8,696 nt of DNA from Leptolyngbyaceae cyanobacterium M65_K2018_010 (GCA_015295885.1 DVEE01000462.1:1-8696); one strand, 5' to 3'. Positions 1 through 5,692 are shown, counted from the stretch's first letter. Program-made: numbers and translations. Notes: generated by a model from the sequence alone, not told the origin.

Positions 1-2
1 GC

Positions 3-227
3 AAAGTTCATGAACCCTGGAAACTGCTTCCTGTTGAACAGAAGCGGTTTGGCGTGCGCCTGGGGGTAGATTATCCGACCCCTGTGGTGGATCTCTTCCA
101 GTCCGCTCAAGAAAATGAATCCATCTACAACCAGGCACTCTACGGTCACTCAAACAGAGCGAAGGAAAAGGACGTTAGATCCCACCGTCACTCATCTAAA
201 ATCCAAAATCGCCCATCCAAAATTTAA
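3..227 (+). CDS. Photolyase/cryptochrome family protein, C-terminal end (partial)
   Basis: Only the last 74 codons are in the window; the gene begins upstream. The first 46 residues contain HEPWKLLPVEQ and GVDYPTPVVDLFQSA. This matches the typical C-terminal end of FAD-binding photolyases and cryptochromes, where a HxPW motif is followed by a Y-P-x-P-(I/V)-V-D motif. Such proteins bind FAD and repair UV-made pyrimidine dimers or act as blue-light receptors; the subfamily cannot be told from this fragment. The last 30 or so residues (from about YGHSNRAK) are basic and low in complexity, and their final part is written by a heptamer repeat (198-225) whose last base triplet supplies the TAA stop. 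That tail is probably not part of the conserved fold. Only 27 bp separate it from the permease gene on the same strand, so the two may be co-transcribed. Confidence 0.75.
   Translation, partial: KVHEPWKLLPVEQKRFGVRLGVDYPTPVVDLFQSAQENESIYNQALYGHSNRAKEKDVRSHRHSSKIQNRPSKI
198..225 (+). repeat. Heptamer STRR, AAAATCC family (copy 1)
   Basis: Four 7-bp units in register: AAAATCC, AAAATCG, CCCATCC, AAAATTT. They lie at the very end of the photolyase frame, and the final T of the last unit begins its TAA stop. The same family, also ending in AAAATTT, occurs at 1080-1114 inside the phosphate permease gene. Degenerate tandem heptamers (STRRs) are known from several cyanobacterial groups. Confidence 0.7.
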
Positions 228-254
228 GCTCGATCGCTATCAACCGTTTGCTTG

Positions 255-1631
255 ATGCTAATTCTGACTTGCCTGCTGGCGTTTTACCTGGCCTGGAATC
301 TGGGTGCTAATGATGTCGCCAATTCTATGGGCACCTCGGTGGGGTCGAAAGCCGTTACCCTGCGACAGGCGCTGATCATTGCTGGCGTACTGGAATTCAC
401 AGGAGCCGTCCTCTTTGGTCAGAATGTCTCTGAAACGCTAGTCACCCAAATTGTCAATCCCGAATTCTTTGGGCAAACGCCCCAGATTTTTCTCACTGGA
501 ATGCTGGCTGTCCTGGTTGCCAGTGGCCTGTGGATCAACCTGGCGACCGCCTTTGGGTTGCCCGTCTCCTCCTCCCATGCTGTGGTCGGCGCGATCGCAG
601 GCTTTGGGTGGGCCGCTGTGGGATTTGAGGCGGTTGATTGGCCATCCATCCGCACCATCACCCTCACCTGGATTCTCACTCCCCTGCTCAGTGGCGCGAT
701 CGCGGCTCTCTTTTATACCATCATCAAGCGCTTCATTCTCGACCAACCCCATCCCCTGCAGCAATTGCAAGAATGGATCCCCTGGCTCAGTACCGCCTTG
801 TTCAGCATTTTCGGCGTGATCGTTTTACCCAGCTTTAGCCAGCCTATCCAACGTTTTTTATCTCAGTACCTGGGCATCCTGTTGCCTTCCCACACCATTT
901 TGTTAGGGATGGGAGCGATCGCCAGTGTGGGGTTGACCTTTGTTTTATGGGGGCAATTGGGGCAAGCGATCGGCGATCAGGGATCGGGAATCGGGAATCG
1001 GGAGGCAAACGGGGAGCCGCCATGGGTCATTCGTCATGGGTCATTGGCAGAGGACAAAGAACAAAGGACAAAGGACGAGAAAATCCAAAATCCAGAATCC
1101 AAAATCCAAAATTTATCTCCCTCACCCGAACTTCTCCTCGCCCGCTTCCAACTTCTGAGTGCCTGCTTTGTTGCCTTTGCTCATGGGTCTAACGATGTGG
1201 GAAATGCGATCGCTCCGCTGGCAGCGATCGTCGCCACCCTGCAAACTGGAACCGTTCCCATCGACTCCATCCAGATTCCGCTTTGGGTCTTAGTGTTAGG
1301 TGGAACGGGAATTGTGGTAGGGCTGGCAGTATGGGGCAAGCGAGTCATTACTACTGTTGGAGAAAATATTATTGCCCTGCAACCCAGCGGTGGTATGTGT
1401 GCAGAATTGGCGACCGCAACGACCGCACTGCTGGCCTCTCAAGCGGGACTCCCTGTCTCTACGTCCCATGCTTTAGTCGGTGGGGTGGTGGGAGTCGGTT
1501 TAGCGCAAGCATGGAAAACGGTAGAGTTACAGACGGTAAGAACGATCGGCCTCACCTGGATTGCTACTATTCCAGCGGCGATCGGGCTGGGCGCACTCAC
1601 CTTTCGTCTCTTTTCCTATTGGCTTCCTTGA
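255..1631 (+). CDS. PiT-family inorganic phosphate transporter
   Basis: A 458-residue membrane protein that should take up inorganic phosphate across the inner membrane, driven by an ion gradient. The family shows an internal duplication, and both halves are visible. GANDVANS is at residues 17-24 with GLPVSSSHAVVGA further on; GSNDVGNA is at 311-318 with GLPVSTSHALVGG after it. The Asn-Asp pairs (19-20 and 313-314) are the family's conserved transport residues. Several hydrophobic segments lie on each side of a central hydrophilic loop. Residues about 243-288 of that loop are encoded by heptamer repeats and read as low-complexity charged sequence, so the loop is longer than usual. I chose ATG 255, because the protein then begins in the first membrane segment as in relatives; TTG 252 in the same frame is possible. 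No Shine-Dalgarno sequence precedes either. Cyanobacteria also have Pst uptake, so this is probably the low-affinity route. Confidence 0.92.
   Translation: MLILTCLLAFYLAWNLGANDVANSMGTSVGSKAVTLRQALIIAGVLEFTGAVLFGQNVSETLVTQIVNPEFFGQTPQIFLTGMLAVLVASGLWINLATAFGLPVSSSHAVVGAIAGFGWAAVGFEAVDWPSIRTITLTWILTPLLSGAIAALFYTIIKRFILDQPHPLQQLQEWIPWLSTALFSIFGVIVLPSFSQPIQRFLSQYLGILLPSHTILLGMGAIASVGLTFVLWGQLGQAIGDQGSGIGNREANGEPPWVIRHGSLAEDKEQRTKDEKIQNPESKIQNLSPSPELLLARFQLLSACFVAFAHGSNDVGNAIAPLAAIVATLQTGTVPIDSIQIPLWVLVLGGTGIVVGLAVWGKRVITTVGENIIALQPSGGMCAELATATTALLASQAGLPVSTSHALVGGVVGVGLAQAWKTVELQTVRTIGLTWIATIPAAIGLGALTFRLFSYWLP
591..598. repeat. HIP1 octamer GCGATCGC (first of seven)
   Basis: Perfect HIP1 palindromes are at 591-598, 696-703, 915-922, 1206-1213, 3315-3322, 6312-6319 and 6950-6957. 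HIP1 is strongly over-represented in many cyanobacteria. All seven lie inside genes. Both halves of the window carry it, five left and two right of the tRNA. Confidence 0.9.
981..1114 (+). repeat. Composite heptamer repeat cluster inside the permease gene
   Basis: Four different heptamer families follow each other. At 981-1001 are GGATCGG, GAATCGG, GAATCGG. At 1021-1048 are CATGGGT, CATTCGT, CATGGGT, CATTGGC. At 1052-1079 are GGACAAA, GAACAAA, GGACAAA, GGACGAG. At 1080-1114 are AAAATCC, AAAATCC, AGAATCC, AAAATCC, AAAATTT. The last two blocks are contiguous and in the same phase. All lie in frame in the central loop of the PiT permease and are translated. Repeats of this kind usually lie between genes in cyanobacteria. 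Confidence 0.85.
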
Positions 1632-1640
1632 ACACCAAAC

Positions 1641-1668
1641 CATCCCACTCACCAGTTACCACCCACCA
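1641..1668 (+). repeat. Heptamer STRR downstream of the permease (CCCACCA-like)
   Basis: Four 7-bp units, CATCCCA, CTCACCA, GTTACCA, CCCACCA, begin 9 bp after the permease stop. All end in C-C/A-A and share the 7-bp period of the other repeats in this window. The units are degenerate, so the call rests on period rather than identity. Confidence 0.5.
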
Positions 1669-1674
1669 TCCGCT

Positions 1675-1708
1675 GCTTTACAAAGGCTCCTTTCCCTATC
1701 CGTAAAGC
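1675..1708 (+). terminator. Possible stem-loop terminator after the permease gene
   Basis: GCTTTAC (1675-1681) and GTAAAGC (1702-1708) form a perfect 7-bp stem. The loop contains a second small pairing, AAAG with CTTT (1682-1685 and 1690-1693). It lies 43 bp after the permease stop. No T-run follows, so intrinsic termination is uncertain. Confidence 0.25.
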
Positions 1709-1756
1709 GGAACTGGAATAAAGACCCAATAAATTCACTGCTCACTCTCAAAAATT

Positions 1757-1766
1757 GGATATATCC
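1757..1766. promoter_or_regulatory. 10-bp palindrome upstream of the EamA gene
   Basis: GGATATATCC is a perfect palindrome in the AT-rich part of the 240-bp spacer between the permease and EamA genes, 105 bp before the EamA start. It could be an operator or part of a promoter. I cannot place convincing -35 and -10 boxes around it, and apart from this, the heptamers and the hairpin I see nothing else in the spacer. Confidence 0.2.
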
Positions 1767-1858
1767 TGGCTGATATAGCTTTTTCCAAATTATTACTTGG
1801 GAACACTAGGTATGGGTAAGTGACGTGAAACGCTGAATAGTTCAGGGTGGATAGGTTT

Positions 1859-1864
1859 AGAGGA
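1859..1864 (+). promoter_or_regulatory. Ribosome binding site of the EamA gene
   Basis: AGAGGA lies 7 nt before ATG 1872, good Shine-Dalgarno spacing. It supports this start over the in-frame ATG three codons downstream (MGQM). Confidence 0.6.
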
Positions 1865-1871
1865 ACCTTTC

Positions 1872-3758
1872 ATGGGACAAATGGAGAATCGACCAGTTAG
1901 TAATACCAGTGAGAATGGGCGAACCGTTGAGAGCCTCCTGCAAATCGTAACCCAGGATCTCAGGCGGTTGCATGAGGGGTTAGTAACCCAACTTTCTGAG
2001 GAAGTGAATCAACTACAGGCTGAAAAAGCTTACTTGACGGAAGAAGTAAAGCAATTGAAAGCTCAGCATCAGACTCTGCAAACGCAAAGAACAGCGGCTC
2101 TTTCCCAACAACAAATCGCCCAACAACAGTTATGGGCTAAGCAATTGGCAATGGCATTGGCTAACCATCTGCAAAGTTTGATGGTGCAGCAAATGAATCA
2201 GATGGCAAAAGCCAACTCAATAGCAGGAATGGGATCTGGATTGCCCGGAAGCAGCCAGTTGCAGAGTGACAATGCCCAACGGATGCTGGCTTCCCTGGAT
2301 GCGACATTTAGTGCCACCTTTAGAAGCTTGCAACAGGAACTCAATAGTTATCACAGTGCCTTATCGCAACAGCTAGGACGGATGCATAACCTGGAACAGC
2401 AGGGGGAGGCCGTTTTGCAAGCTCTTGTGAGTAAACTCCAGGAGCAGTTGCAGGCTGAAAGCTTTGGCTCAACAACGGCCTTACAATCTCCAGTCAGCGG
2501 TTCTGCCTATTCCTACTCTACAGGAGAGGACGAGGCTTCTCTCAGTGAGACTGTCCTGCAACCTCATGCAAGGCCGGGTGTCTCTCCACCCGATCTTTCC
2601 TCATCCCCCTCTTTATCAGCTCAGGCTGGGCAAACTCATCCTGTCTATTCCCCTCAAGCTCCTCATTCCCATCCTCCTCAATCGGCTTCCAGCCCGGTAA
2701 TTTCCACCCCTATTCCCGCTCCAGGAGTGCCTCAACCCCTGACCCGTTTGTTTCCCAAAAAAGAAACAAACTTTTGGGCTGGCTTTATTTTGGCGTTGTT
2801 TTCTACCGTGGCGCTGTCGATTCACAATGTGGTGGTGCGGGTCATTGGTAAACCCAGTTCTATTCTGGGCCTGCCAGAAATTGGTGGGTTCATCAATATC
2901 CCGGTGCTGGGCAATTCGCTGTTAATTCTGTGGTTGCGGATGCTGGTGGTGTTGCCGCTGATGGTAGCAGTCTCGATGGTGCTGTATCCTCCTGTCTGGC
3001 GAGATTTAAGCCAGTTTTTGGCTGCTCGCGATCGTCGTCCCTTGCTCAATGTTGTGGGTAGCGGCTTTTTCCTGTTTCTCTCCCAGGTGTTGATTTATAT
3101 CGCCATTGGCCAAATTGGGGCTGGGCCTGCCGTCACTATTCTGTTTATGTATCCACTGGTTACGGTGCCCCTGGCCTGGATCTTGTTTGGAGATCGTCCC
3201 ACTCCCCTACGATGGGCGGTGATGGCCATCATTTCTTTGGGAGTAGTCTTCACAGCGCTGCCCAGTATTGATGTGAACAAAGTCACCTCTGGGGGAGAAA
3301 TGGGGGTAACTGCTGCGATCGCGGCAGGAATTGCCTTTGCCCTCTATCTCATTTTTATGCAGTTAGGCTTCAAGAAACTGCACCCCGTTCCCGTGAGCCT
3401 GATTCAGTTCTTTACCATCTTTGTTCTGTCCTCAATAATTCTCATTTTCCTGGGACCTAATTTGGGTGTATTGGTTCAGCCAGAGAAGCGAGTTGGCTTT
3501 ATCGTGAGCGGCATTATTCTAGGTGCGCTTACCCTGATCGGCTATCTTGCCAACAACTTTGGAGTGCGGTTTATGGGAGCGGCTCTAGCCTCGATCATTG
3601 CCTCGATCGGGCCAGTGGTAACGGCTCTGCTGGCCTGGATTCTGATCAATAATCCGTTGCAGGGTGTGCAAATCCTTGGCATTGTCATGGTTACCCTGGG
3701 GGTTGGTCTGCTGAGCGTGGAGCGTATGAAATTACAAATGCAAGCAGCCAAAACTTAG
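1872..3758 (+). CDS. DMT/EamA-family transporter with N-terminal coiled coil
   Basis: The 628-residue protein has three parts. Residues about 17-195 are hydrophilic and rich in Gln, Leu and Glu with heptad-like spacing, predicting long helices and coiled coil. Residues about 199-292 are a disordered linker rich in Pro, Ser and His. Residues about 300-620 hold about ten hydrophobic segments in the two-fold repeat of EamA/DMT exporters. AGPAVTILFMYPLVTVPLAWILF is split across the end of the first repeat, and GAALASIIASIGPVVTALLAWIL is its counterpart near the end of the second. EamA proteins alone are about 300 residues, so the N-terminal half is an addition. Family members export amino acids, metabolites or sugars; the substrate here cannot be named. 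The coiled coil should be cytoplasmic and may drive oligomerisation or partner binding (inference). The gene converges with a tRNA-Ser. Confidence 0.85.
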   Translation: MGQMENRPVSNTSENGRTVESLLQIVTQDLRRLHEGLVTQLSEEVNQLQAEKAYLTEEVKQLKAQHQTLQTQRTAALSQQQIAQQQLWAKQLAMALANHLQSLMVQQMNQMAKANSIAGMGSGLPGSSQLQSDNAQRMLASLDATFSATFRSLQQELNSYHSALSQQLGRMHNLEQQGEAVLQALVSKLQEQLQAESFGSTTALQSPVSGSAYSYSTGEDEASLSETVLQPHARPGVSPPDLSSSPSLSAQAGQTHPVYSPQAPHSHPPQSASSPVISTPIPAPGVPQPLTRLFPKKETNFWAGFILALFSTVALSIHNVVVRVIGKPSSILGLPEIGGFINIPVLGNSLLILWLRMLVVLPLMVAVSMVLYPPVWRDLSQFLAARDRRPLLNVVGSGFFLFLSQVLIYIAIGQIGAGPAVTILFMYPLVTVPLAWILFGDRPTPLRWAVMAIISLGVVFTALPSIDVNKVTSGGEMGVTAAIAAGIAFALYLIFMQLGFKKLHPVPVSLIQFFTIFVLSSIILIFLGPNLGVLVQPEKRVGFIVSGIILGALTLIGYLANNFGVRFMGAALASIIASIGPVVTALLAWILINNPLQGVQILGIVMVTLGVGLLSVERMKLQMQAAKT

Positions 3759-3792
3759 AAACGGGAACAGGATCAACTCAAGCTTCACCACA

Positions 3793-3820
3793 GCATAGTT
3801 TTCAGCATTTAAAGCTATGC
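3793..3820. other. Weak inverted repeat after the EamA gene
   Basis: GCATAG (3793-3798) and CTATGC (3815-3820) form a 6-bp stem with a 16-nt loop, extendable by a few A-T pairs with one bulged G. It lies 34 bp after the EamA stop, between convergent genes, where a terminator would be expected. It has no T-tract. Confidence 0.25.
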
Positions 3821-3836
3821 CCAAATCATCTGTCAT

Positions 3837-3880
3837 CCATTGCAGGCGGATCACTGAGTGTATGCATCCATCTGCAATGG
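3837..3880. terminator. 15-bp imperfect inverted repeat between convergent genes
   Basis: Left arm 3837-3851 and right arm 3866-3880 pair over 15 positions with one wobble and one mismatch around a 14-nt loop. The outer nine pairs (CCATTGCAG with CTGCAATGG) are perfect. It sits 10 bp from the 3' end of tRNA-Ser and 78 bp after the EamA stop, so it could end transcripts from both directions. Neither strand shows a T-run after the stem, so it may instead block RNA decay or be a repeat element. Confidence 0.4.
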
Positions 3881-3890
3881 CCAGATTTAA

Positions 3891-3977
3891 CGGAGAGAGA
3901 GGGATTCGAACCCTCGTTAGAGTTACCCCTAAACAGCATTTCCAGTGCTGCGCCTTCAACCACTCGGCCATCTCTCC
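3891..3977 (-). tRNA. tRNA-Ser (anticodon GGA)
   Basis: The reverse complement folds as a class II tRNA of 87 nt. The acceptor stem pairs GGAGAGA with TCTCTCC (3971-3977 with 3892-3898 on the + strand) and leaves a G discriminator at 3891. The D-arm reads TGGCCGAGTGGTT. The anticodon stem CAGCA/TGCTG encloses the loop CTGGAAA, giving anticodon GGA, which reads UCC and UCU. A long variable arm follows, and the T-arm is GAGGG-TTCGAAT-CCCTC. The long variable arm and the anticodon both say serine. The 3' CCA is not encoded, as is common in cyanobacteria. Confidence 0.97.
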
Positions 3978-3982
3978 AGGGG

Positions 3983-3999
3983 GGTAGTCAAACACTACC
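3983..3999. other. Small inverted repeat in the tRNA-Ser 5' leader
   Basis: GGTAGT (3983-3988) and ACTACC (3994-3999) form a 6-bp stem with a 5-nt loop, 5 bp upstream of the mature tRNA 5' end on the minus strand. It may fold in the precursor that RNase P cuts. No clear promoter boxes for the tRNA could be placed. Confidence 0.25.
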
Positions 4000-4086
4000 G
4001 AAGTGATATCCTACCAAAAAGCGGGTCTGGCTACCATATTTAGCCCAGGATGAATTTTTCATGAGAGCATGGGGAGGTCGAATTCA

Positions 4087-4107
4087 CCCAGACCCCCAGT
4101 CCCAGAC
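4087..4107 (+). repeat. Three CCCCAGT-type heptamers before the ferredoxin gene
   Basis: CCCAGAC, CCCCAGT, CCCAGAC stand in register, 6 bp before the chosen ferredoxin start. The CCCCAGT type is a familiar cyanobacterial STRR unit. Their presence suggests that the in-frame extension from ATG 4069 is repeat-derived leader and not conserved protein. Confidence 0.45.
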
Positions 4108-4113
4108 AGTTCT

Positions 4114-4482
4114 ATGTCCTGTACCCACACCATCGTTGTTCACCATCGCGATACCGGTCAAACCTATCGATTTCAGGTTCCTGAGGATCGCTACATTCTC
4201 CAGACGGCCGAGAGCCAGGGGATTGATTTACCCTTTTCCTGTCGCAATGGGGCCTGCACGACCTGTGCGGTGCGGGTGTTATCCGGTAGCGTTGCCCAAC
4301 CGGAGGCCATGGGGCTATCGCCGGACCTACGCCGACAGGGTTATGCTTTGCTCTGTGTCAGCTTTCCTCGCAGTGACTTGGAGGTTGAAACCCAGGATGA
4401 GGACGAAGTGTATGAGCTTCAGTTCGGTCGGTACTTTGGTCAGGGTAAGGTGAGATTTGGGCTTCCCATCGAAGATGATTAG
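4114..4482 (+). CDS. fed2: FdC2/Fed2-type [2Fe-2S] ferredoxin with C-terminal extension
   Basis: A 122-residue plant-type ferredoxin, a soluble one-electron carrier. The cluster cysteines are C43, C48, C51 and C81, giving the exact C-x4-C-x2-C-x29-C spacing of the family, in SCRNGACTTC and GYALLCVS. After the fold comes an extension, DLEVETQDEDEVYELQFGRY and an acidic end, which photosynthetic ferredoxin PetF lacks. From memory, it matches the FdC2 clade shared by cyanobacteria and plants, which includes Synechocystis Fed2 (Sll1382), linked to the low-iron response. I chose ATG 4114, which gives the usual N-terminus (MSCTHTIVVHH); ATG 4069 would add 15 residues written largely by heptamer repeats. 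Neither start has a good Shine-Dalgarno site. A phosphatase gene follows after 62 bp, a pairing also suggested by the neighbouring Synechocystis locus numbers sll1382 and sll1383. Confidence 0.88.
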   Translation: MSCTHTIVVHHRDTGQTYRFQVPEDRYILQTAESQGIDLPFSCRNGACTTCAVRVLSGSVAQPEAMGLSPDLRRQGYALLCVSFPRSDLEVETQDEDEVYELQFGRYFGQGKVRFGLPIEDD

Positions 4483-4544
4483 TCAACGGTCTGGGGCTGG
4501 CGGCAAGCCAACTAGGCTACTACTCTGCTTTCCGGTACCGGGTG

Positions 4545-5399
4545 ATGACCTATCCCTCTAGTGAAGCGTTGCAGACCTGGTTGGAAATTGCCACAGAAGC
4601 GGCCCTGGCCGGGGGAGAGGTGCTGCGGCAATACTGGGGTAACCTGTCTGAGATCGCCGAAAAGGGGCGGTCCGGCGACCTGGTGACTGAGGCGGATCGG
4701 GCCGCGGAAGCAGCAGTCATGGCTGTTTTGCTACGTCACCTGCCTAAGGACCATGGCTTCCTAGCTGAGGAGTCGGGCCGCCAGGGCAACCGACAATCGC
4801 CAATTCTCTGGGCAATTGACCCGCTAGATGGCACCACCAATTACACGCACCAGTATCCCTGTTGTGCCGTTTCAATCGGTTTGCTCTGGGAGGGGGAACC
4901 GATTTTGGGGGTGGTCTTCAATCCCATTCACCAGGAACTCTTTCGCGCTGCCCAGGGCCTGGGGGCTACCCTTAACCGCCGGCCCATCCAGGTTTCGACC
5001 ACCTCTCAGTTGGCTCAGAGTTTGTTGGTTACTGGATTTGCCTACGATCGTCGAGAAACCCAGGACAATAACTACGCCGAATTTTGTCAGTTTACCCACC
5101 TCACCCAGGGGGTCAGGCGGGGCGGTTCGGCGGCGGTGGATCTGGCCTATGTCGCCTGTGGCCGCCTAGACGGTTACTGGGAGCGGGGGCTTTCGGTTTG
5201 GGATATTGCCGCGGGTATTGTCCTAGTGCGGGAAGCCGGAGGGCAGGTGACTGCTTACCAGGGTAGTCCCTTAGAGATTGAAACTGGGCGTTTATTGGCC
5301 ACCAATGGCCTGATTCATCGGGCCATGGTAGAGGTGTTGAGCCAGGTGCAGCCCCTGGCCTTCACTCCCATCCCCCTGTCAGACCCACTTTCGCTCTGA
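4545..5399 (+). CDS. Inositol-monophosphatase-family phosphatase
   Basis: A 284-residue protein of normal length for the Mg-dependent IMPase family. All metal-site motifs are present. K40 and DLVTEAD (residues 45-51) come first, then AEES (74-77) with E75/E76. IDPLDGTTN (91-99) has D92 and D95 as ligands, and WDIAAG (219-224) has D220. Family members hydrolyse inositol phosphates, but some act on fructose-1,6-bisphosphate, L-galactose-1-phosphate, PAP or histidinol phosphate. The sequence does not decide the substrate. It follows the FdC2-type ferredoxin by 62 bp and probably shares its transcript. hisZ lies two genes downstream, which makes a role in histidine synthesis worth testing. I chose ATG 4545; GTG 4542 is directly adjacent and equally possible, and no clear ribosome binding site separates them. 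Confidence 0.9.
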   Translation: MTYPSSEALQTWLEIATEAALAGGEVLRQYWGNLSEIAEKGRSGDLVTEADRAAEAAVMAVLLRHLPKDHGFLAEESGRQGNRQSPILWAIDPLDGTTNYTHQYPCCAVSIGLLWEGEPILGVVFNPIHQELFRAAQGLGATLNRRPIQVSTTSQLAQSLLVTGFAYDRRETQDNNYAEFCQFTHLTQGVRRGGSAAVDLAYVACGRLDGYWERGLSVWDIAAGIVLVREAGGQVTAYQGSPLEIETGRLLATNGLIHRAMVEVLSQVQPLAFTPIPLSDPLSL

Positions 5400-5400
5400 A

Positions 5401-5420
5401 GGTGCCGGCATTCCGGCACC
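5401..5420. terminator. Perfect GC-rich hairpin right after the phosphatase stop
   Basis: GGTGCCGG (5401-5408), loop CATT, CCGGCACC (5413-5420): eight perfect pairs starting one base after the TGA. The position and strength suit a terminator or an RNA-stabilising 3' end for the ferredoxin-phosphatase transcript. No T-run follows, so Rho-independent termination in the classical form is not shown. Confidence 0.45.
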
Positions 5421-5625
5421 AGGGCGGAGTACAGCAGCGCGACCTGCAACGGCGGCATCTTGTCAAGTTCAGCCGGCGAGCGGCCGCTGCGAATCAACTC
5501 CGCCTTGGCCCGCTCCTTCAAAGGTGTCCTGCCATGGAATGGCAGGAACTGGCGGTGAGAACTGGCGGCCCCGATTGAAGCGGCCGTAACTGCGGTCAAC
5601 CCGTCCCCCATCCTGATACGCATCC
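5421..5625 (-). pseudogene. Possible relic of a GC-rich protein-coding gene
   Basis: The reverse strand is open across this gap and reads like a real protein interior. One part is RTPLKERAKAELIRSGRSP (from about 5530 downwards), followed by AELDKMPPLQVALLYSALV. It has a charged amphipathic helix and a helix rich in hydrophobic residues. Third codon positions over this stretch are nearly all G or C, as in genuine coding DNA of a GC-rich genome. The two + strand frames I translated do not read like protein. The frame continues only by running into the phosphatase gene on one side and the J-domain gene on the other, with no credible start or end, so it is more likely a fragment than a gene. It resembles hypothetical proteins I associate loosely with planctomycetes; I cannot verify that. 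Function unknown. Confidence 0.35.
5528..5546. other. Perfect 8-bp hairpin in the gap before the J-domain gene
   Basis: CCTGCCAT (5528-5535), loop GGA, ATGGCAGG (5539-5546). It is the second strong hairpin in the 293-bp gap and lies inside the reverse-strand relic segment. A 10-bp direct repeat, GAACTGGCGG, follows at 5546-5555 and 5559-5568. Confidence 0.4.
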
Positions 5626-5641
5626 CTGGGGTAGATGGAAT

Positions 5642-5661
5642 ACTCTTAGTAAGAGTGCTAA
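5642..5661. promoter_or_regulatory. Palindrome with CIRCE-like half-site before the J-domain gene
   Basis: ACTCTTA (5642-5648) and TAAGAGT (5650-5656) form a near-perfect palindrome around one G. The right side continues as GAGTGCTAA (5653-5661), identical to the right arm of the CIRCE operator (TTAGCACTC, 9 nt, GAGTGCTAA) bound by the heat-shock repressor HrcA. The left arm is poor: only ACTC is kept, at 7 nt spacing. The site ends 31 bp before the J-domain start codon. It may be an HrcA-related operator or simply a palindrome. Confidence 0.3.
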
Positions 5662-5692
5662 CTACCCACAGAGGCGAGGGAGCCAAATCACC

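Noticed and set aside
981..1114. CRISPR array
   Set aside because: Units are 7 bp, directly adjacent and without spacers; no cas gene is nearby.
3732..3995. Minus-strand open frame starting MFDYPPGEMAEWLKAQ
   Set aside because: It is the translation of tRNA-Ser and its flanks, a well-known false gene (MAEWLKAQHWKCC is tRNA sequence read as protein).
4069..4113. N-terminal extension of the FdC2-type ferredoxin from ATG 4069
   Set aside because: The extra 15 residues are largely written by heptamer repeats, and the conserved N-terminus begins at ATG 4114. The upstream start cannot be excluded.
4061..4453. 130-codon + strand frame overlapping the FdC2-type ferredoxin
   Set aside because: Different frame from the ferredoxin, which has perfect cluster spacing; no domain in the alternative.
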